From: Streptomyces lichenis
GTDB taxonomy: Bacteria; Actinomycetota; Actinomycetes; Streptomycetales; Streptomycetaceae
Assembly: GCF_023218175.1 (NCBI RefSeq)
Contig: NZ_JALPTH010000021.1
Coordinates: forward strand, 1 to 64,000
DNA length: 64,000 bases
Reading direction: 5' to 3'
In this document: positions 1-9,456 of the stretch, piece by piece
How the letters are laid out: every line of letters starts with the position of its first letter
Position numbering within the stretch: the stretch's first letter is position 1
Translations under genes and position numbers: made by a program
Notes under the pieces: generated by a model
Seen by the model: the letters and a program-made list of their open reading frames with translations, nothing else
Database searches by the model: none
Told to the model about the DNA's origin: nothing

Positions 1-115
1 CTCGCCGCGGTGCTCGGGCTGTCGGCCTCATCCCGCCACTCCCGCCGCCCTTGGTCCCATCCCCGCCATCCCCGCCGTCCATCGCTCGCGCTCCGCGCCC
101 AGGTGTGCCCGCCAT
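1..115 (-). CDS. possible N-terminal end of a divergent gene running off the window
   Basis: An open frame reads leftward from an ATG at 115 to the window edge with no stop. It would encode a glycine-rich N-terminus. A G-rich stretch lies upstream on the minus strand, but the spacing is not convincing for a ribosome-binding site. The product cannot be recognised from about 38 codons. The alternative is that this is only the intergenic region upstream of ispH. Confidence 0.2.
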   Translation of the reverse strand, partial: MAGTPGRGARAMDGGDGGDGTKGGGSGGMRPTARAPRR

Positions 116-194
116 GGCAGCCAGTGTCGTCCCCCACCCCCCTCCCGTCCCTGACCCACACGCCCTCCGCCCGTGATCCACCGGCCACCGCCCT

Positions 195-200
195 TACGAT
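195..200 (+). promoter_or_regulatory. -10 hexamer of a probable leaderless ispH promoter
   Basis: TACGAT fits the actinobacterial TANNNT -10 consensus. It ends exactly 7 nt before the ATG at 208, which would place transcription start on the start codon. The GGGAGG between them is only 1 nt from the ATG and so is not a usable ribosome-binding site for it. Confidence 0.55.
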
Positions 201-207
201 GGGAGGC

Positions 208-1218
208 ATGACTGCAACGCCTGCCGGCCCGTCGAACGACAAGCGCGTCCTTCTCGCCGCACCGCGCGGCTACTGCGCGGGTGTGGACCGCGCCGTGATC
301 GCCGTCGAGAAGGCTCTGGAGCAGTACGGCGCGCCGATCTACGTCCGGCACGAGATCGTCCACAACAAGTACGTCGTGCAGACCCTGGAGAAGAAGGGCG
401 CCATCTTCGTCGACGCGACGGCCGAGGTGCCCGAGGGCTCCATCGTGATGTTCTCCGCCCACGGTGTGGCACCCACCGTCCACACCGAGGCGGCCGAGCG
501 GAAGCTCGCCACCATCGACGCCACCTGCCCCCTGGTGACCAAGGTCCACAAGGAAGCCGTCCGGTTCGCCAAGGAGGACTACGACATCCTCCTGATCGGC
601 CACGAGGGCCACGAGGAGGTCATCGGCACCTCCGGCGAGGCCCCCGAGCACATCACCCTGGTTGACGGGCCCGAGGACGTCGCCAACGTCACCGTCCGGG
701 ATGACTCCAAGGTCGTCTGGCTCTCCCAGACCACCCTGTCCGTGGACGAGACCATGGAGACGGTGGACGCGCTGAAGGAGAAGTTCCCCCAGCTCATCTC
801 GCCGCCCAGCGACGACATCTGCTACGCCACCCAGAACCGCCAGATCGCGGTCAAGCAGATGGGCGCGGACGCGGACCTGGTCATCGTGGTCGGCTCCAGG
901 AACTCCTCCAACTCCGTGCGCCTGGTCGAGGTCGCCCTCGGCGCCGGCGCCCGCGACGCCCATCTGGTGGACTTCGCCGAGGAGATCGACGAGGCCTGGC
1001 TGGAGGGCGTCTCCACGGTCGGCGTCACCTCCGGTGCTTCCGTCCCCGAAGTCCTGGTCGAGGGCGTCCTGGAGTGGCTCTCCCAGCGCGGCTTCGAGGA
1101 CGTGGAGCTGGTGAAGGCCGCCGAGGAGTCCATCACCTTCTCCCTCCCCAAGGAGCTCCGCCGGGACCTGCGCGCCGAGGCCGCCGCCCTGGCCGCCGGA
1201 GCCCGCCCCACTCCCTGA
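208..1218 (+). CDS. ispH: 4-hydroxy-3-methylbut-2-enyl diphosphate reductase
   Basis: This is the last enzyme of the MEP isoprenoid pathway. It reduces HMBPP to isopentenyl and dimethylallyl diphosphate using a 4Fe-4S cluster in the cytoplasm. The protein is 336 aa, normal for the family. The N-terminal PRGYCAGV motif, the central DATCPLV motif and the later DICYATQNRQ motif supply the three conserved cluster cysteines. The start at 208 is preferred because it follows the TANNNT hexamer by 7 nt; an in-frame ATG at 199 would add three residues. ppgK follows after 41 nt on the same strand. Recognition is secure; only the start is open. Confidence 0.97.
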   Translation: MTATPAGPSNDKRVLLAAPRGYCAGVDRAVIAVEKALEQYGAPIYVRHEIVHNKYVVQTLEKKGAIFVDATAEVPEGSIVMFSAHGVAPTVHTEAAERKLATIDATCPLVTKVHKEAVRFAKEDYDILLIGHEGHEEVIGTSGEAPEHITLVDGPEDVANVTVRDDSKVVWLSQTTLSVDETMETVDALKEKFPQLISPPSDDICYATQNRQIAVKQMGADADLVIVVGSRNSSNSVRLVEVALGAGARDAHLVDFAEEIDEAWLEGVSTVGVTSGASVPEVLVEGVLEWLSQRGFEDVELVKAAEESITFSLPKELRRDLRAEAAALAAGARPTP

Positions 1219-1246
1219 TCCGCCGCGGACCGCCCACCCCGCCCCG

Positions 1247-1252
1247 TAACGT
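1247..1252 (+). promoter_or_regulatory. -10 hexamer of a probable leaderless ppgK promoter
   Basis: TAACGT (TANNNT) ends 7 nt before the ppgK ATG at 1260. No purine-rich ribosome-binding site lies between them. The arrangement is the same as at ispH, so ppgK probably has its own start as well as possible readthrough from ispH. Confidence 0.5.
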
Positions 1253-1259
1253 TGTGTCC

Positions 1260-2009
1260 ATGAACGTCTTCGGAGTGGACATCGGCGGCTCGGGCATCAA
1301 GGGTGCTCCCGTGGACCTGGAGCGCGGCGATCTCGCCGAGCCGCGGCACAAGGTACTGACCCCGCATCCGGCGGCGCCCGACGGCGTCGCCGACTGCGTC
1401 GCGGAGGTCGTCAACCATTTCGGCTGGTCCGGGCCGATCGGCGTCACCTTCCCGGGTGTCGTCACCGGCTCCACCATCCGTACCGCCGCCAACGTCGACA
1501 AGAGCTGGATCGGCGTGGACGCCGCCGCCCTGATCGGCGAGCGCCTCGGCGGGCAGCGGGTGACGGTCCTCAACGACGCCGACGCCGCCGGGGTGGCCGA
1601 GGTGAAGTTCGGCGCCGGCCGGGACCGCAAGGGCCTGGTCGCCGTGCTCACCTTCGGCACCGGTATCGGCAGCGCCCTGTTCACCGACGGCAAGCTGGTC
1701 CCCAACACCGAGCTGGGCCATCTGGAGCTGCACGGCCACGAGGCCGAGAAGCGCGCCTCCACCAAGGCCAAGGACGACAAGGAGCTCAGCTGGGAGGAGT
1801 GGGCGCACCGGGTGCAGAAGTACCTGGCCCATCTGGAGATGCTGTTCTCACCCGAGCTGTTCGTGATCGGCGGCGGGGTGAGCCGCAAGGCCGACAAGTT
1901 CGTCCCGCTGCTGAAGGGCATCCGCGCCGAGATCGTCCCGGCCCAGCTCCAGAACAACGCCGGCATCGTCGGCGCCGCGATGACCGCGGCGGCGGCAGGC
2001 CAGGTCTAG
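1260..2009 (+). CDS. ppgK: polyphosphate glucokinase (ROK family)
   Basis: It phosphorylates glucose to glucose-6-phosphate using polyphosphate or ATP, feeding glycolysis from stored polyphosphate. The protein is 249 aa, typical for actinobacterial PpgK. The N-terminal phosphate-binding loop reads GVDIGGSGIKG. NDADAAG holds the catalytic Asp, and TFGTGIGSAL and the C-terminal VIGGGVS are standard ROK/hexokinase-fold elements. The start is fixed by the TANNNT hexamer 7 nt upstream. The gene is co-directional with ispH and convergent with the membrane-protein gene on the other strand. Confidence 0.95.
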   Translation: MNVFGVDIGGSGIKGAPVDLERGDLAEPRHKVLTPHPAAPDGVADCVAEVVNHFGWSGPIGVTFPGVVTGSTIRTAANVDKSWIGVDAAALIGERLGGQRVTVLNDADAAGVAEVKFGAGRDRKGLVAVLTFGTGIGSALFTDGKLVPNTELGHLELHGHEAEKRASTKAKDDKELSWEEWAHRVQKYLAHLEMLFSPELFVIGGGVSRKADKFVPLLKGIRAEIVPAQLQNNAGIVGAAMTAAAAGQV

Positions 2010-2017
2010 GCCCACTG

Positions 2018-2686
2018 TCAGCGCTGAGCGGCGCGAGTGGCGGTCCCGGTGGCCGTAGGGCCCGTGGTGGCCGCCCCGCGCTGCCGCCTGCCCATCTGCC
2101 GCACCTTCCGTACGGAGGTGATGACGCCCGCCACCAGCGTCCCCCCGTACAGCCACCCCGCGTGCACCGCCAGCGCGGTGATCACCGCCATCGCCCGCCC
2201 CCCGAAGCCCCCGCCACCGGCGATCGGCACCACCCCGACCACAAAGGCGATCGGTACCGCGATCGGGGCGGTGACCAGGTCCGCCGAGCGCACCCAGAGC
2301 GCGGTCAGCGCGCTCACCGGCAGGAACAGCAACCCGTACGCCACCGGGGAGCCGCCCAGCAGCAGCTGGTCCAGGCAGCCGAGCACGAACATCGCGCAGC
2401 AGGCGAAGAGCCCGGCGCCCAGTCCGGTCAGCCGGGGCGAGGGCAGCCGGCGCAGCGCGAGCAGCACCGGCGGTACGGACCGCCGTCCCGGTCGCCCGCC
2501 GGGCCGCCGCGGTCCGCCGCCCGGCTTGCCCACCGGCCCCGCGCCACCGGGCCGCCCACCTCCCGCCGCGGGCCGGGCGACGGGCTGCCGGGGCCGTGCG
2601 GGCCCGGCCGGGCGTACGGCCGTGCCGAGCGGCGCCCCGGACGGCTGCCGGCGGCGCTGGGGAGGGCGGTTCCTGGGCTGCTCCAC
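2018..2686 (-). CDS. DUF6542-type membrane protein
   Basis: The protein is 222 aa with a basic, Pro/Gly/Arg-rich disordered N-terminal half (about residues 1-90). A C-terminal half with about four hydrophobic segments follows and ends in a basic tail. I recognise it only as the DUF6542 family that often lies between ppgK and ychF in Streptomyces; no function is known. The GTG at 2686 is chosen because a TACGTT hexamer (2698-2693) lies 6 nt upstream and no ribosome-binding site is visible; a GTG at 2692 is the alternative. It ends 8 nt from ppgK (convergent) and is divergent from ychF. Confidence 0.75.
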   Translation of the reverse strand: MEQPRNRPPQRRRQPSGAPLGTAVRPAGPARPRQPVARPAAGGGRPGGAGPVGKPGGGPRRPGGRPGRRSVPPVLLALRRLPSPRLTGLGAGLFACCAMFVLGCLDQLLLGGSPVAYGLLFLPVSALTALWVRSADLVTAPIAVPIAFVVGVVPIAGGGGFGGRAMAVITALAVHAGWLYGGTLVAGVITSVRKVRQMGRRQRGAATTGPTATGTATRAAQR

Positions 2687-2879
2687 CCGCACAACGTAGG
2701 TCGCCGAGGGCCGCCATACCGGGCTGGGACACGCCTTTGAGCCGACCTTGGTACTGCGTTCGAGCACCGGGCCCCGCCACCACCGCCGCCCCACACCGTC
2801 CAGGGCCACCGCGACACGCCCGTAAACTGGGCAGTCGTTCCACCGCCCGCACCGCTTCACTCCGAGGGAAGTCGCCACC

Positions 2880-3968
<1,089 letters not shown>

Positions 3969-4254
3969 TGGGTCACGTGGCGCCACATCGTTGATCTGGC
4001 AGACATGCAAGTCAGGAGGGGCTCGACTTTTCGGAGTGGGGCCCCTTCGTGTCCCTGTGCCGGGATGCTGAGGAAAGGGCACCGCGCTGCCGCCGGGCAG
4101 ACCACCGGCGGAGTGGCCGGTGTTCCACGGGTCGCGGACCGGCTGCCCGTCCCCGGCTCGGGCTCCTCGATGCGCACCTGGACGGCGTTCGGCCGCGCCT
4201 CGACGGCCCGTACGCGCTCGGCCGCGGCCCGGGCGGCCTCGGCGGCGATTCGCG
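3969..4254. other. junction between core genome and biosynthetic cluster
   Basis: No intact gene is visible in these 286 nt. A weak hairpin near 4015-4047 could end ychF transcripts. On the minus strand a frame starts with a GTG overlapping the purM-remnant stop. For about 40 codons it has coding-like composition, rich in Ala and Arg with a VRIEEPEPG stretch. It then runs antisense into ychF without recognisable similarity. It is probably a scrap of a gene that once followed purM. Confidence 0.4.
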
Positions 4255-5033
4255 TCACGCCGGGTGGGCGCCGGTGAGGGCCGCTCCGGCGGTGTGGCCG
4301 CCGCGCTCGGTGATCTCGCCCGCGACCCAGGCCTCGACGCCCCGGTCCGCCAGCGTGGTCAGCGCGACGCCGACCGATTCGGCCGGCACCACCGCGATCA
4401 TGCCGACCCCCGTGTTCAGGGTCTTCTCCAGCTCCGGTCGCTCCACCCGCCCGGCCGTGCCGACCAGGTCGAACACCGCACCGGGCGCCCACGTCGTACG
4501 GTCCACCCGCGCGTGCAGCCCGTCCGGGACCACCCGGGCCAGGTTCGCCACCAGACCACCACCGGTGATGTGGCTGAACGCGTGCACCTCGACCGTCCGC
4601 GTCAGCGCCAGGCAGCCCGGCGAGTAGATCTTCGTCGGCTCCAGCAGCTCCTCGCCCAGCGTCCGCCCGAACTCCTCCACCCGCTGCTCCAGACGCCTCC
4701 CCGCCCGCTCCAGCAGCACGTGCCGCACCAGCGAGTATCCGTGGGAGTGCAGACCGGTGGCCGCCATCGCGATCAGCGCGTCCCCCGTACGGATGCGATC
4801 GGCGCCCAGCAGCCGGTCCGCCTCCACCACACCCGTGCCCGCACCGGCGACGTCGAAGCCGTCCGGCCCCAGCAGCCCCGGGTGCTCGGCTGTCTCCCCG
4901 CCCACCAGCGCGCAGCCGGCCGGCACACAGCCCTCCGCGATCTCACCCACTCCTTCATCAGTTCGACGGCGCGGTCGCCCGCTTCGATGTCGACGCCCGC
5001 GGCTGCGTAGCTCGCACCGGTGCCAGAGGTCAC
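4255..5033 (-). pseudogene. purM: purM remnant with a large internal deletion
   Basis: The first roughly 30 codons, from GTG at 5033, match the N-terminus of phosphoribosylformylglycinamidine cyclo-ligase (GASYAAAGVDIEAGDRAVEL). The reading then jumps frame near 4950 to a long stretch matching the C-terminal two thirds (GCALVGGETAEHPG, ITGGG, GVGMIAVVPAES). About 95 residues of the standard protein are missing at the junction, including the DGVGTK active-site segment. The two parts are in different frames, so a functional AIR synthetase cannot be made. The 3' part could in principle be translated alone as a 231-aa AIRS C-domain from a GTG at 4950. It is the last gene of the minus-strand cluster, 34 nt after the OleD-like gene. 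An assembly error is unlikely but possible. Confidence 0.85.
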
Positions 5034-5067
5034 GGTCTTGCCTTTCGGAGGAGTGCGGGACGGCGGG

Positions 5068-5955
5068 TCACCACGCGCCGGCGCCATCGAAGGAGGTGGG
5101 CGCCGGGTCGAAGCCGAGGTCCCGGCGCGCGGCGACCAGGGCGAGGGTGCGTTCCACCGCGAGGTGGCTGATCGCGTAGCGGGTGAGCCGGGGCGGGCGG
5201 GGCCGCCGGGCGAGCCGCCACGCGGTCTCGGCTGCCACGGCGGCGGCGTCCGCGGCTCGGGCGGGCAGGCACCGCAGGCGTACCCGGACGCCGCGCGCGG
5301 CCAGCAGCTCGCGCAGCGCCTCCCCCACGGGTACCGGCTCGGCGTCGGCGACGTTGTAGGTGCCGGGCGGGGCAGCGGGGTCGCAGGCACGCAGCGCGGC
5401 GGCGGTGAGGTTGCCGATGTGCGTCAGGGACTGCGCGGCCGTGCCGTCGCCGGGCAGGAACAGGGAGCCGCCGCGCACGGCGCCGAGCACCCGGGGCAGC
5501 AGGGTCCGGTCGCCGGGGCCGTACACGGCGTGCGGGCGCAGCATCACGGTGTCGGGGCGCCCGTCGAGGGCGCGTTCGGCGGCGGCTTTGGACGCGGCGT
5601 ACGGGGTGAGGTAGCGGCGTACGGGGGCCTCGGACTCGTCGGCGTGGACGGTCGGACGGAAGGGGTCGTACACGCTTGCGGTGGAGATGTGGACCAGCCG
5701 GGTGCCGGGGAAGGACGCGGCGACGTGCCGGGTGCCGGCGAGGTTGGCCATCCACACCGGGCCGGGGGCGCCCCAGTCGCTCACGGCAGCCGCCGCGTGC
5801 ACCACCGCGTCGACCCGGGGGGCGCCGGCCCACCGGCCGGCGGTGAGGTCCCAGTCGGCGCGGGTGAGGGCGTGGACGGTCCAGCCGCGCTCGGCCGCCG
5901 CGCGGCAGACCGCGCCGCCGACGAAGCCGCGAGCGCCGGTGACGGCGATCCTCAT
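5068..5955 (-). CDS. OleD-like NAD(P)-dependent reductase (extended SDR)
   Basis: The 295-aa extended SDR of the NAD-epimerase/3-beta-HSD type is predicted to reduce a 3-keto acyl chain to a 3-hydroxy acid. This is the OleD/LstD step that precedes beta-lactone closure. The N-terminal Rossmann motif is TGARGFVG (6-13); a Ser-rich strand near 91-94 and YAASK (Tyr119, Lys123) form the catalytic set. RPHAVYGPGD and the later EPVP segment match the OleD/3-beta-HSD layout rather than sugar epimerases. Its ATG overlaps the stop of the OleC-like gene (ATGA), so the two are translationally coupled. Assignment to the ole branch rests mainly on this neighbour. A sugar-nucleotide epimerase or dehydratase is the alternative. 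Confidence 0.75.
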   Translation of the reverse strand: MRIAVTGARGFVGGAVCRAAAERGWTVHALTRADWDLTAGRWAGAPRVDAVVHAAAAVSDWGAPGPVWMANLAGTRHVAASFPGTRLVHISTASVYDPFRPTVHADESEAPVRRYLTPYAASKAAAERALDGRPDTVMLRPHAVYGPGDRTLLPRVLGAVRGGSLFLPGDGTAAQSLTHIGNLTAAALRACDPAAPPGTYNVADAEPVPVGEALRELLAARGVRVRLRCLPARAADAAAVAAETAWRLARRPRPPRLTRYAISHLAVERTLALVAARRDLGFDPAPTSFDGAGAW

Positions 5956-7532
5956 CGCACCGGCTCCGTCCCCCGGGCGGCGCCGCCGCGCAGCCGGTCC
6001 CGGAGCGCGTCGCGGTCCGGTTTGCGGGAGCGGCCGGCGACGGGGACGCGGTCCAGGACCACCACGTCGTCGGGGAGCACGGCGGCGTCGAGCAGCGCGG
6101 GGAGCCGGCTGCGGACCCGGTCGGCGAGCGACTCCGGTGCGGTGCCCGGCCGTTCGGGGACGAGGACGAGGACGACGCGTTCGTCGCCGTAGTCGTCGGG
6201 GACACCGACGATGACCGCCTCGGCCACCCCGGGCAGGGCGGTGATGGCGGGTTCGTACAGGCCGGGGTAGATGTTGGTGCGGCCCCGGATGAGCATGTCC
6301 TTCTTGCGGCCGTGCAGGACCAGTCGGCCGTCCTCCAGCCGGGCGAGGTCACCGGTGGCGTGCCGGTCCATGGGGGGACGGCCAAGGTAGCCGCGGCACA
6401 GGTTCGGTCCGGACACCAGCAGTTCGCCGTCCGGGGCGGTGCGGACGGTCACCGAGGACAGCGGGGTGCCGAGCAGGTCACCGGGGCCGTCGTGGGCGAG
6501 CTTCTCCGCACCGGTGGCGACGGCGACGGGCAGGATCTCGGTCATCCCGTACACGGCGAGGACGGTGACGTCCGGCAGGGTGCGGGCGGCGCGGCGGAGC
6601 AGCCCGGGAAGGACCGGGGCGCCGCCGAGGACCAGGTACCGGAGGGTCGTGGGCACGGTCGCCTCGCCCCGCTCGACGGCGTCGAGGACGGTGGGCAGGT
6701 CGGCCGGTACGCAGAAGGTGTGGGTGGCGCCGCGCAGCCCGGCGGCGTACCGCACGGGGTCGGCGGCGGGCGCGAAGCCGTACGGGGGCATGGTCCAGTG
6801 GGCTCCGGTGATGAGGGCGGGGATGCCCAGCATCAGCTGGTCGGTGTGCACGGTGTCGCCGTCGCCCATCCGCAGGGCGTGTCCGCAGCCGGCCAGGCCG
6901 GCGCCGAGGGAACCGCGGGTGTGCACCACGGCCTTGGGGGCGCTGGTGGTGCCCGAGGTGAAGACGACCAGCGCCTCCTGGCCGGGCGCGGGTCGCGGCC
7001 GGAAGGACCCGGCCGGTCCGGTGGCGAGCCGCCGCGCGGAGAGCGCTCCGGCGGGCACGCCGGGCAGCCTGCGGCCGGCGTGGATGTGGCGCAGGCCGAG
7101 CCGGTGGTAGTCCGGCAGCAGCAGTCCCCGGCGGCGGGCCAGTGGGCGGCCGTAGCGGGCGGCGGCGTACAGCAGTGACTCGGCGGCGGCCCAGCGGGGG
7201 GCGGCCAGCTCCTTGCGGGCGGCGAACAGTTCGGGCCCGGCGCCCGGGTCGATGAAGACGACGGTGGCGCCCGCCGCGATGATGCCCAGGGCGAGGACGA
7301 CGCCATCGGGACCGGGGCGTACGGAGAACAGCACCCGCTCTCCCGGTGCCATGCCCGCCTCGCGCAGCCCGTGCGCGGTGGCCAGCACGGCGTCGGCGAG
7401 CCGGCGGTGGCTGAGCGTGGGCCCGCCGGAGCCGGTGAGCGCCGGGGCGTCGCCGCGCCGGCGGGCGGTGTCCATCAACGCGGTGAGCACGTCGGTGGTG
7501 CCGGGTCCGGTGGCGTGCGGGGTGTCGGTCAC
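5952..7532 (-). CDS. OleC-like beta-lactone synthetase (acyl-AMP ligase fold)
   Basis: This 526-aa ANL-superfamily enzyme probably adenylates a 2-alkyl-3-hydroxy acid and closes it to a beta-lactone, as OleC, LstC and NltC do. The P-loop is FTSGTTSAPK (191-200). FIDPGAG (93-99) resembles the DPG element of OleC proteins. YGMTEILPVAV (328-338) resembles the OleC signature YGATE-LPV more than ordinary acyl-CoA ligases. The C-terminal hinge and lysine region (GRSRKPDRDAL) is present. The GTG at 7532 overlaps the P450 stop, and the gene's own stop overlaps the OleD-like start. Plain acyl-CoA or aryl-AMP ligase activity remains possible. Confidence 0.78.
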   Translation of the reverse strand: MTDTPHATGPGTTDVLTALMDTARRRGDAPALTGSGGPTLSHRRLADAVLATAHGLREAGMAPGERVLFSVRPGPDGVVLALGIIAAGATVVFIDPGAGPELFAARKELAAPRWAAAESLLYAAARYGRPLARRRGLLLPDYHRLGLRHIHAGRRLPGVPAGALSARRLATGPAGSFRPRPAPGQEALVVFTSGTTSAPKAVVHTRGSLGAGLAGCGHALRMGDGDTVHTDQLMLGIPALITGAHWTMPPYGFAPAADPVRYAAGLRGATHTFCVPADLPTVLDAVERGEATVPTTLRYLVLGGAPVLPGLLRRAARTLPDVTVLAVYGMTEILPVAVATGAEKLAHDGPGDLLGTPLSSVTVRTAPDGELLVSGPNLCRGYLGRPPMDRHATGDLARLEDGRLVLHGRKKDMLIRGRTNIYPGLYEPAITALPGVAEAVIVGVPDDYGDERVVLVLVPERPGTAPESLADRVRSRLPALLDAAVLPDDVVVLDRVPVAGRSRKPDRDALRDRLRGGAARGTEPVR

Positions 7533-8716
7533 GGCGCGCTCCGTCGGGTCAGGGTGAGCCGGGCGTATCCGGGGATCAGCACCCGGCGGGCGGTGCGGCG
7601 GCCGGCGACCACGACCGGCCCGGCGGCGAGGACCGCGTCCAGTACCGCGCGGATCTGCGCCATGGCCAGCGGCATGCCGATGCAGAAGTGGGGTCCGGCG
7701 CCGAACCACAGCCGGCGCAGCTCCGGCGGGTGGGGCCGGCCGGGGTCGAACCCGCCGTACGCGGCGGCGCACAGCAGAGTCGCGACGACGACCCGGTCGC
7801 CGGGGGCCACGGGCACTTCGCCGACCTCGGTGGCCCGGGCGACGCTGCGGAGCATCACAGGCGAGGGGACGGTGACCCGGAGGGCCTCCTCGATCACGGT
7901 GCCGGTGTCGGCCGTGCCGTCGCGGAGCCGGTCGAGGAGGCCGGTGTCATGGCAGATCGCGATGAGCCGGGGGATGAAGGACACCAGGGTCTCGGTGCCG
8001 GTGAGCAGGAACGCGCCGACCGCGCCGCGCGCCTCCTCCTCGGTGAGGCCGAGGCCGCGCAGCCGGCCGGGCAGGGTGTCGTCGCCCCCGCGCCGGTAGG
8101 CGTCCACGGCGGAGGCGGTGAGGCGCCCCAGCACCTCGCGGGCGTGCCGGATCCGCCGCGGGGGCAGGGAGTGCCGCCAGAGCCGTACCGCCTTGGTGAC
8201 CTCCGAGGCGTCCGCGTGGGCGGCGGCGAACCGCTCCGGCTCGGCCGGCATGCCGGTGATCTCGCAGATGGCGGCGCCCGCGCAGGACTGGGCGACGGCG
8301 ACGAGGTCGGCCTCCCCGCCCGCCGCGAGCCGCCGGGTGAGGCCGGCGAGCGGCTGGGCCAGCACCCGGTCGCAGAGCCCGGTGACGTACCCGGGGGTGA
8401 AGAGGCCCGAGAGGCGGCGGCGCAGCGCGGTGTGGTCGGGACCCTCCATGTTGAGCAGCACGGCGGGCCCGAGGACCGGGGTCCACAGGTCGGACGGGGA
8501 GCCGGGCCCGGTCTTGGTGAAGTGCGCGGTGTCGCAGAGGACGTCGCGCGCCAGGGCCGCGTCGCTGACGACGACGCCGACGCGCGGGACGCGCACCACC
8601 GGGCCGCGGGCCGCGATGGAGCGGAGCAGGCGGTAGGCGACCGGGTGGGCGGAGGTCTGCACCCGGTGCTCCCACCGCTGCCAGCCGGCGTCGGGGAGGG
8701 CGGCGGGCGTGGTCAT
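7529..8716 (-). CDS. cytochrome P450 (first of two)
   Basis: This soluble bacterial P450 of 395 aa is expected to hydroxylate or otherwise oxidise the pathway intermediate. The heme-binding loop FGAGPHFCIGM carries the Cys ligand. The K-helix ExxR reads EALR, and the I-helix contains LLTGTETL with the acid-Thr pair for oxygen activation. It starts at an ATG overlapping the glycosyltransferase stop (ATGA) and ends within the OleC-like start. No ferredoxin or reductase gene lies in the cluster, so redox partners must come from elsewhere. The substrate cannot be inferred from sequence alone. Confidence 0.93.
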   Translation of the reverse strand: MTTPAALPDAGWQRWEHRVQTSAHPVAYRLLRSIAARGPVVRVPRVGVVVSDAALARDVLCDTAHFTKTGPGSPSDLWTPVLGPAVLLNMEGPDHTALRRRLSGLFTPGYVTGLCDRVLAQPLAGLTRRLAAGGEADLVAVAQSCAGAAICEITGMPAEPERFAAAHADASEVTKAVRLWRHSLPPRRIRHAREVLGRLTASAVDAYRRGGDDTLPGRLRGLGLTEEEARGAVGAFLLTGTETLVSFIPRLIAICHDTGLLDRLRDGTADTGTVIEEALRVTVPSPVMLRSVARATEVGEVPVAPGDRVVVATLLCAAAYGGFDPGRPHPPELRRLWFGAGPHFCIGMPLAMAQIRAVLDAVLAAGPVVVAGRRTARRVLIPGYARLTLTRRSAP

Positions 8717-9456
8717 CGGATGTCCACCACCTCGGGGCGGTAGCGGTGGTCCGCGTACCAGCCCAGGGTCCGGCGCAGGCCCCATTCGCGCACCCGGCGG
8801 GCGGAGCCCCGGACCCGTACGTCCCTGCGCAGGCCGTACGCCGTCGTCAGCAGCCGTACCGCGTTGACCAGGGCCCGGTCCTCGTGGACCTCCTCGATGG
8901 CGGTGCGGGGGAAGCCTCCGGCGCGGACGTACAGCCGGGCGGTGATCGCCATGTTGCAGCCGGGGGCCATGATGTACGGGCCGAGGTAGCGGGCGCCCCG
9001 GTTCCCGGGCCGGAACCGGCCGAACAGGGCGGCGACCTCGGTGGCGGCGACGAGCGCGGTGCGGCGCAGCGGGGGCAGTGGCGACTCGTCGGTGCGGGGC
9101 CTCAACCGCCCTGCGATCAGCTGCATTCCGGTGCCGAAGGCGACCCGGATGCGGGCGGTCCAGTCGGGCGCCGGGAGGCAGTCGGCGTCGGTGCGGGCGA
9201 GGTGAGTGGCGCCGTGGGCGATGGCGTACCGCATGCCGGTGTCGGCCGCGGCGCCGGTGCCTTTCCGGGTCTCGTGGACGACGTGCACGTCGCCGGGGAA
9301 CGGGAAGGACCGGACGACATCGGCGGTGCCGTCCGTGGAGTCGTTGTCCACGACGACGAGGGAGAAGTCCTTGTCGGTCTGGGACGCGAGCGCGCGGAGC
9401 GTCGCCGTGATGCCGTGGGCCTCGTTGTACGCGGGGACCACCACCCAGAGATTCAC
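8713..9456 (-). CDS. family 2 glycosyltransferase
   Basis: This 247-aa GT-A fold inverting glycosyltransferase is homologous to dolichol-phosphate-sugar and other small GT2 enzymes. The N-terminus VVVPAYNEAHGI and the VVVDNDSTDGT segment bind the nucleotide sugar. TDADCLPAPDW is the metal-binding DxD region, and an HEDRAL motif (acidic catalytic base plus RxxW-like region) follows. There are no strong membrane segments. It begins with GTG overlapping the OleA-like stop and overlaps the following P450 start. In context it may attach a sugar to the product or make a lipid-linked sugar. Confidence 0.88.
   Translation of the reverse strand: MNLWVVVPAYNEAHGITATLRALASQTDKDFSLVVVDNDSTDGTADVVRSFPFPGDVHVVHETRKGTGAAADTGMRYAIAHGATHLARTDADCLPAPDWTARIRVAFGTGMQLIAGRLRPRTDESPLPPLRRTALVAATEVAALFGRFRPGNRGARYLGPYIMAPGCNMAITARLYVRAGGFPRTAIEEVHEDRALVNAVRLLTTAYGLRRDVRVRGSARRVREWGLRRTLGWYADHRYRPEVVDIR

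Noticed and set aside
4255..5033. Programmed frameshift to restore PurM
   Set aside because: Even with a shift, about 95 residues including the active-site segment are missing, so it would still be inactive.
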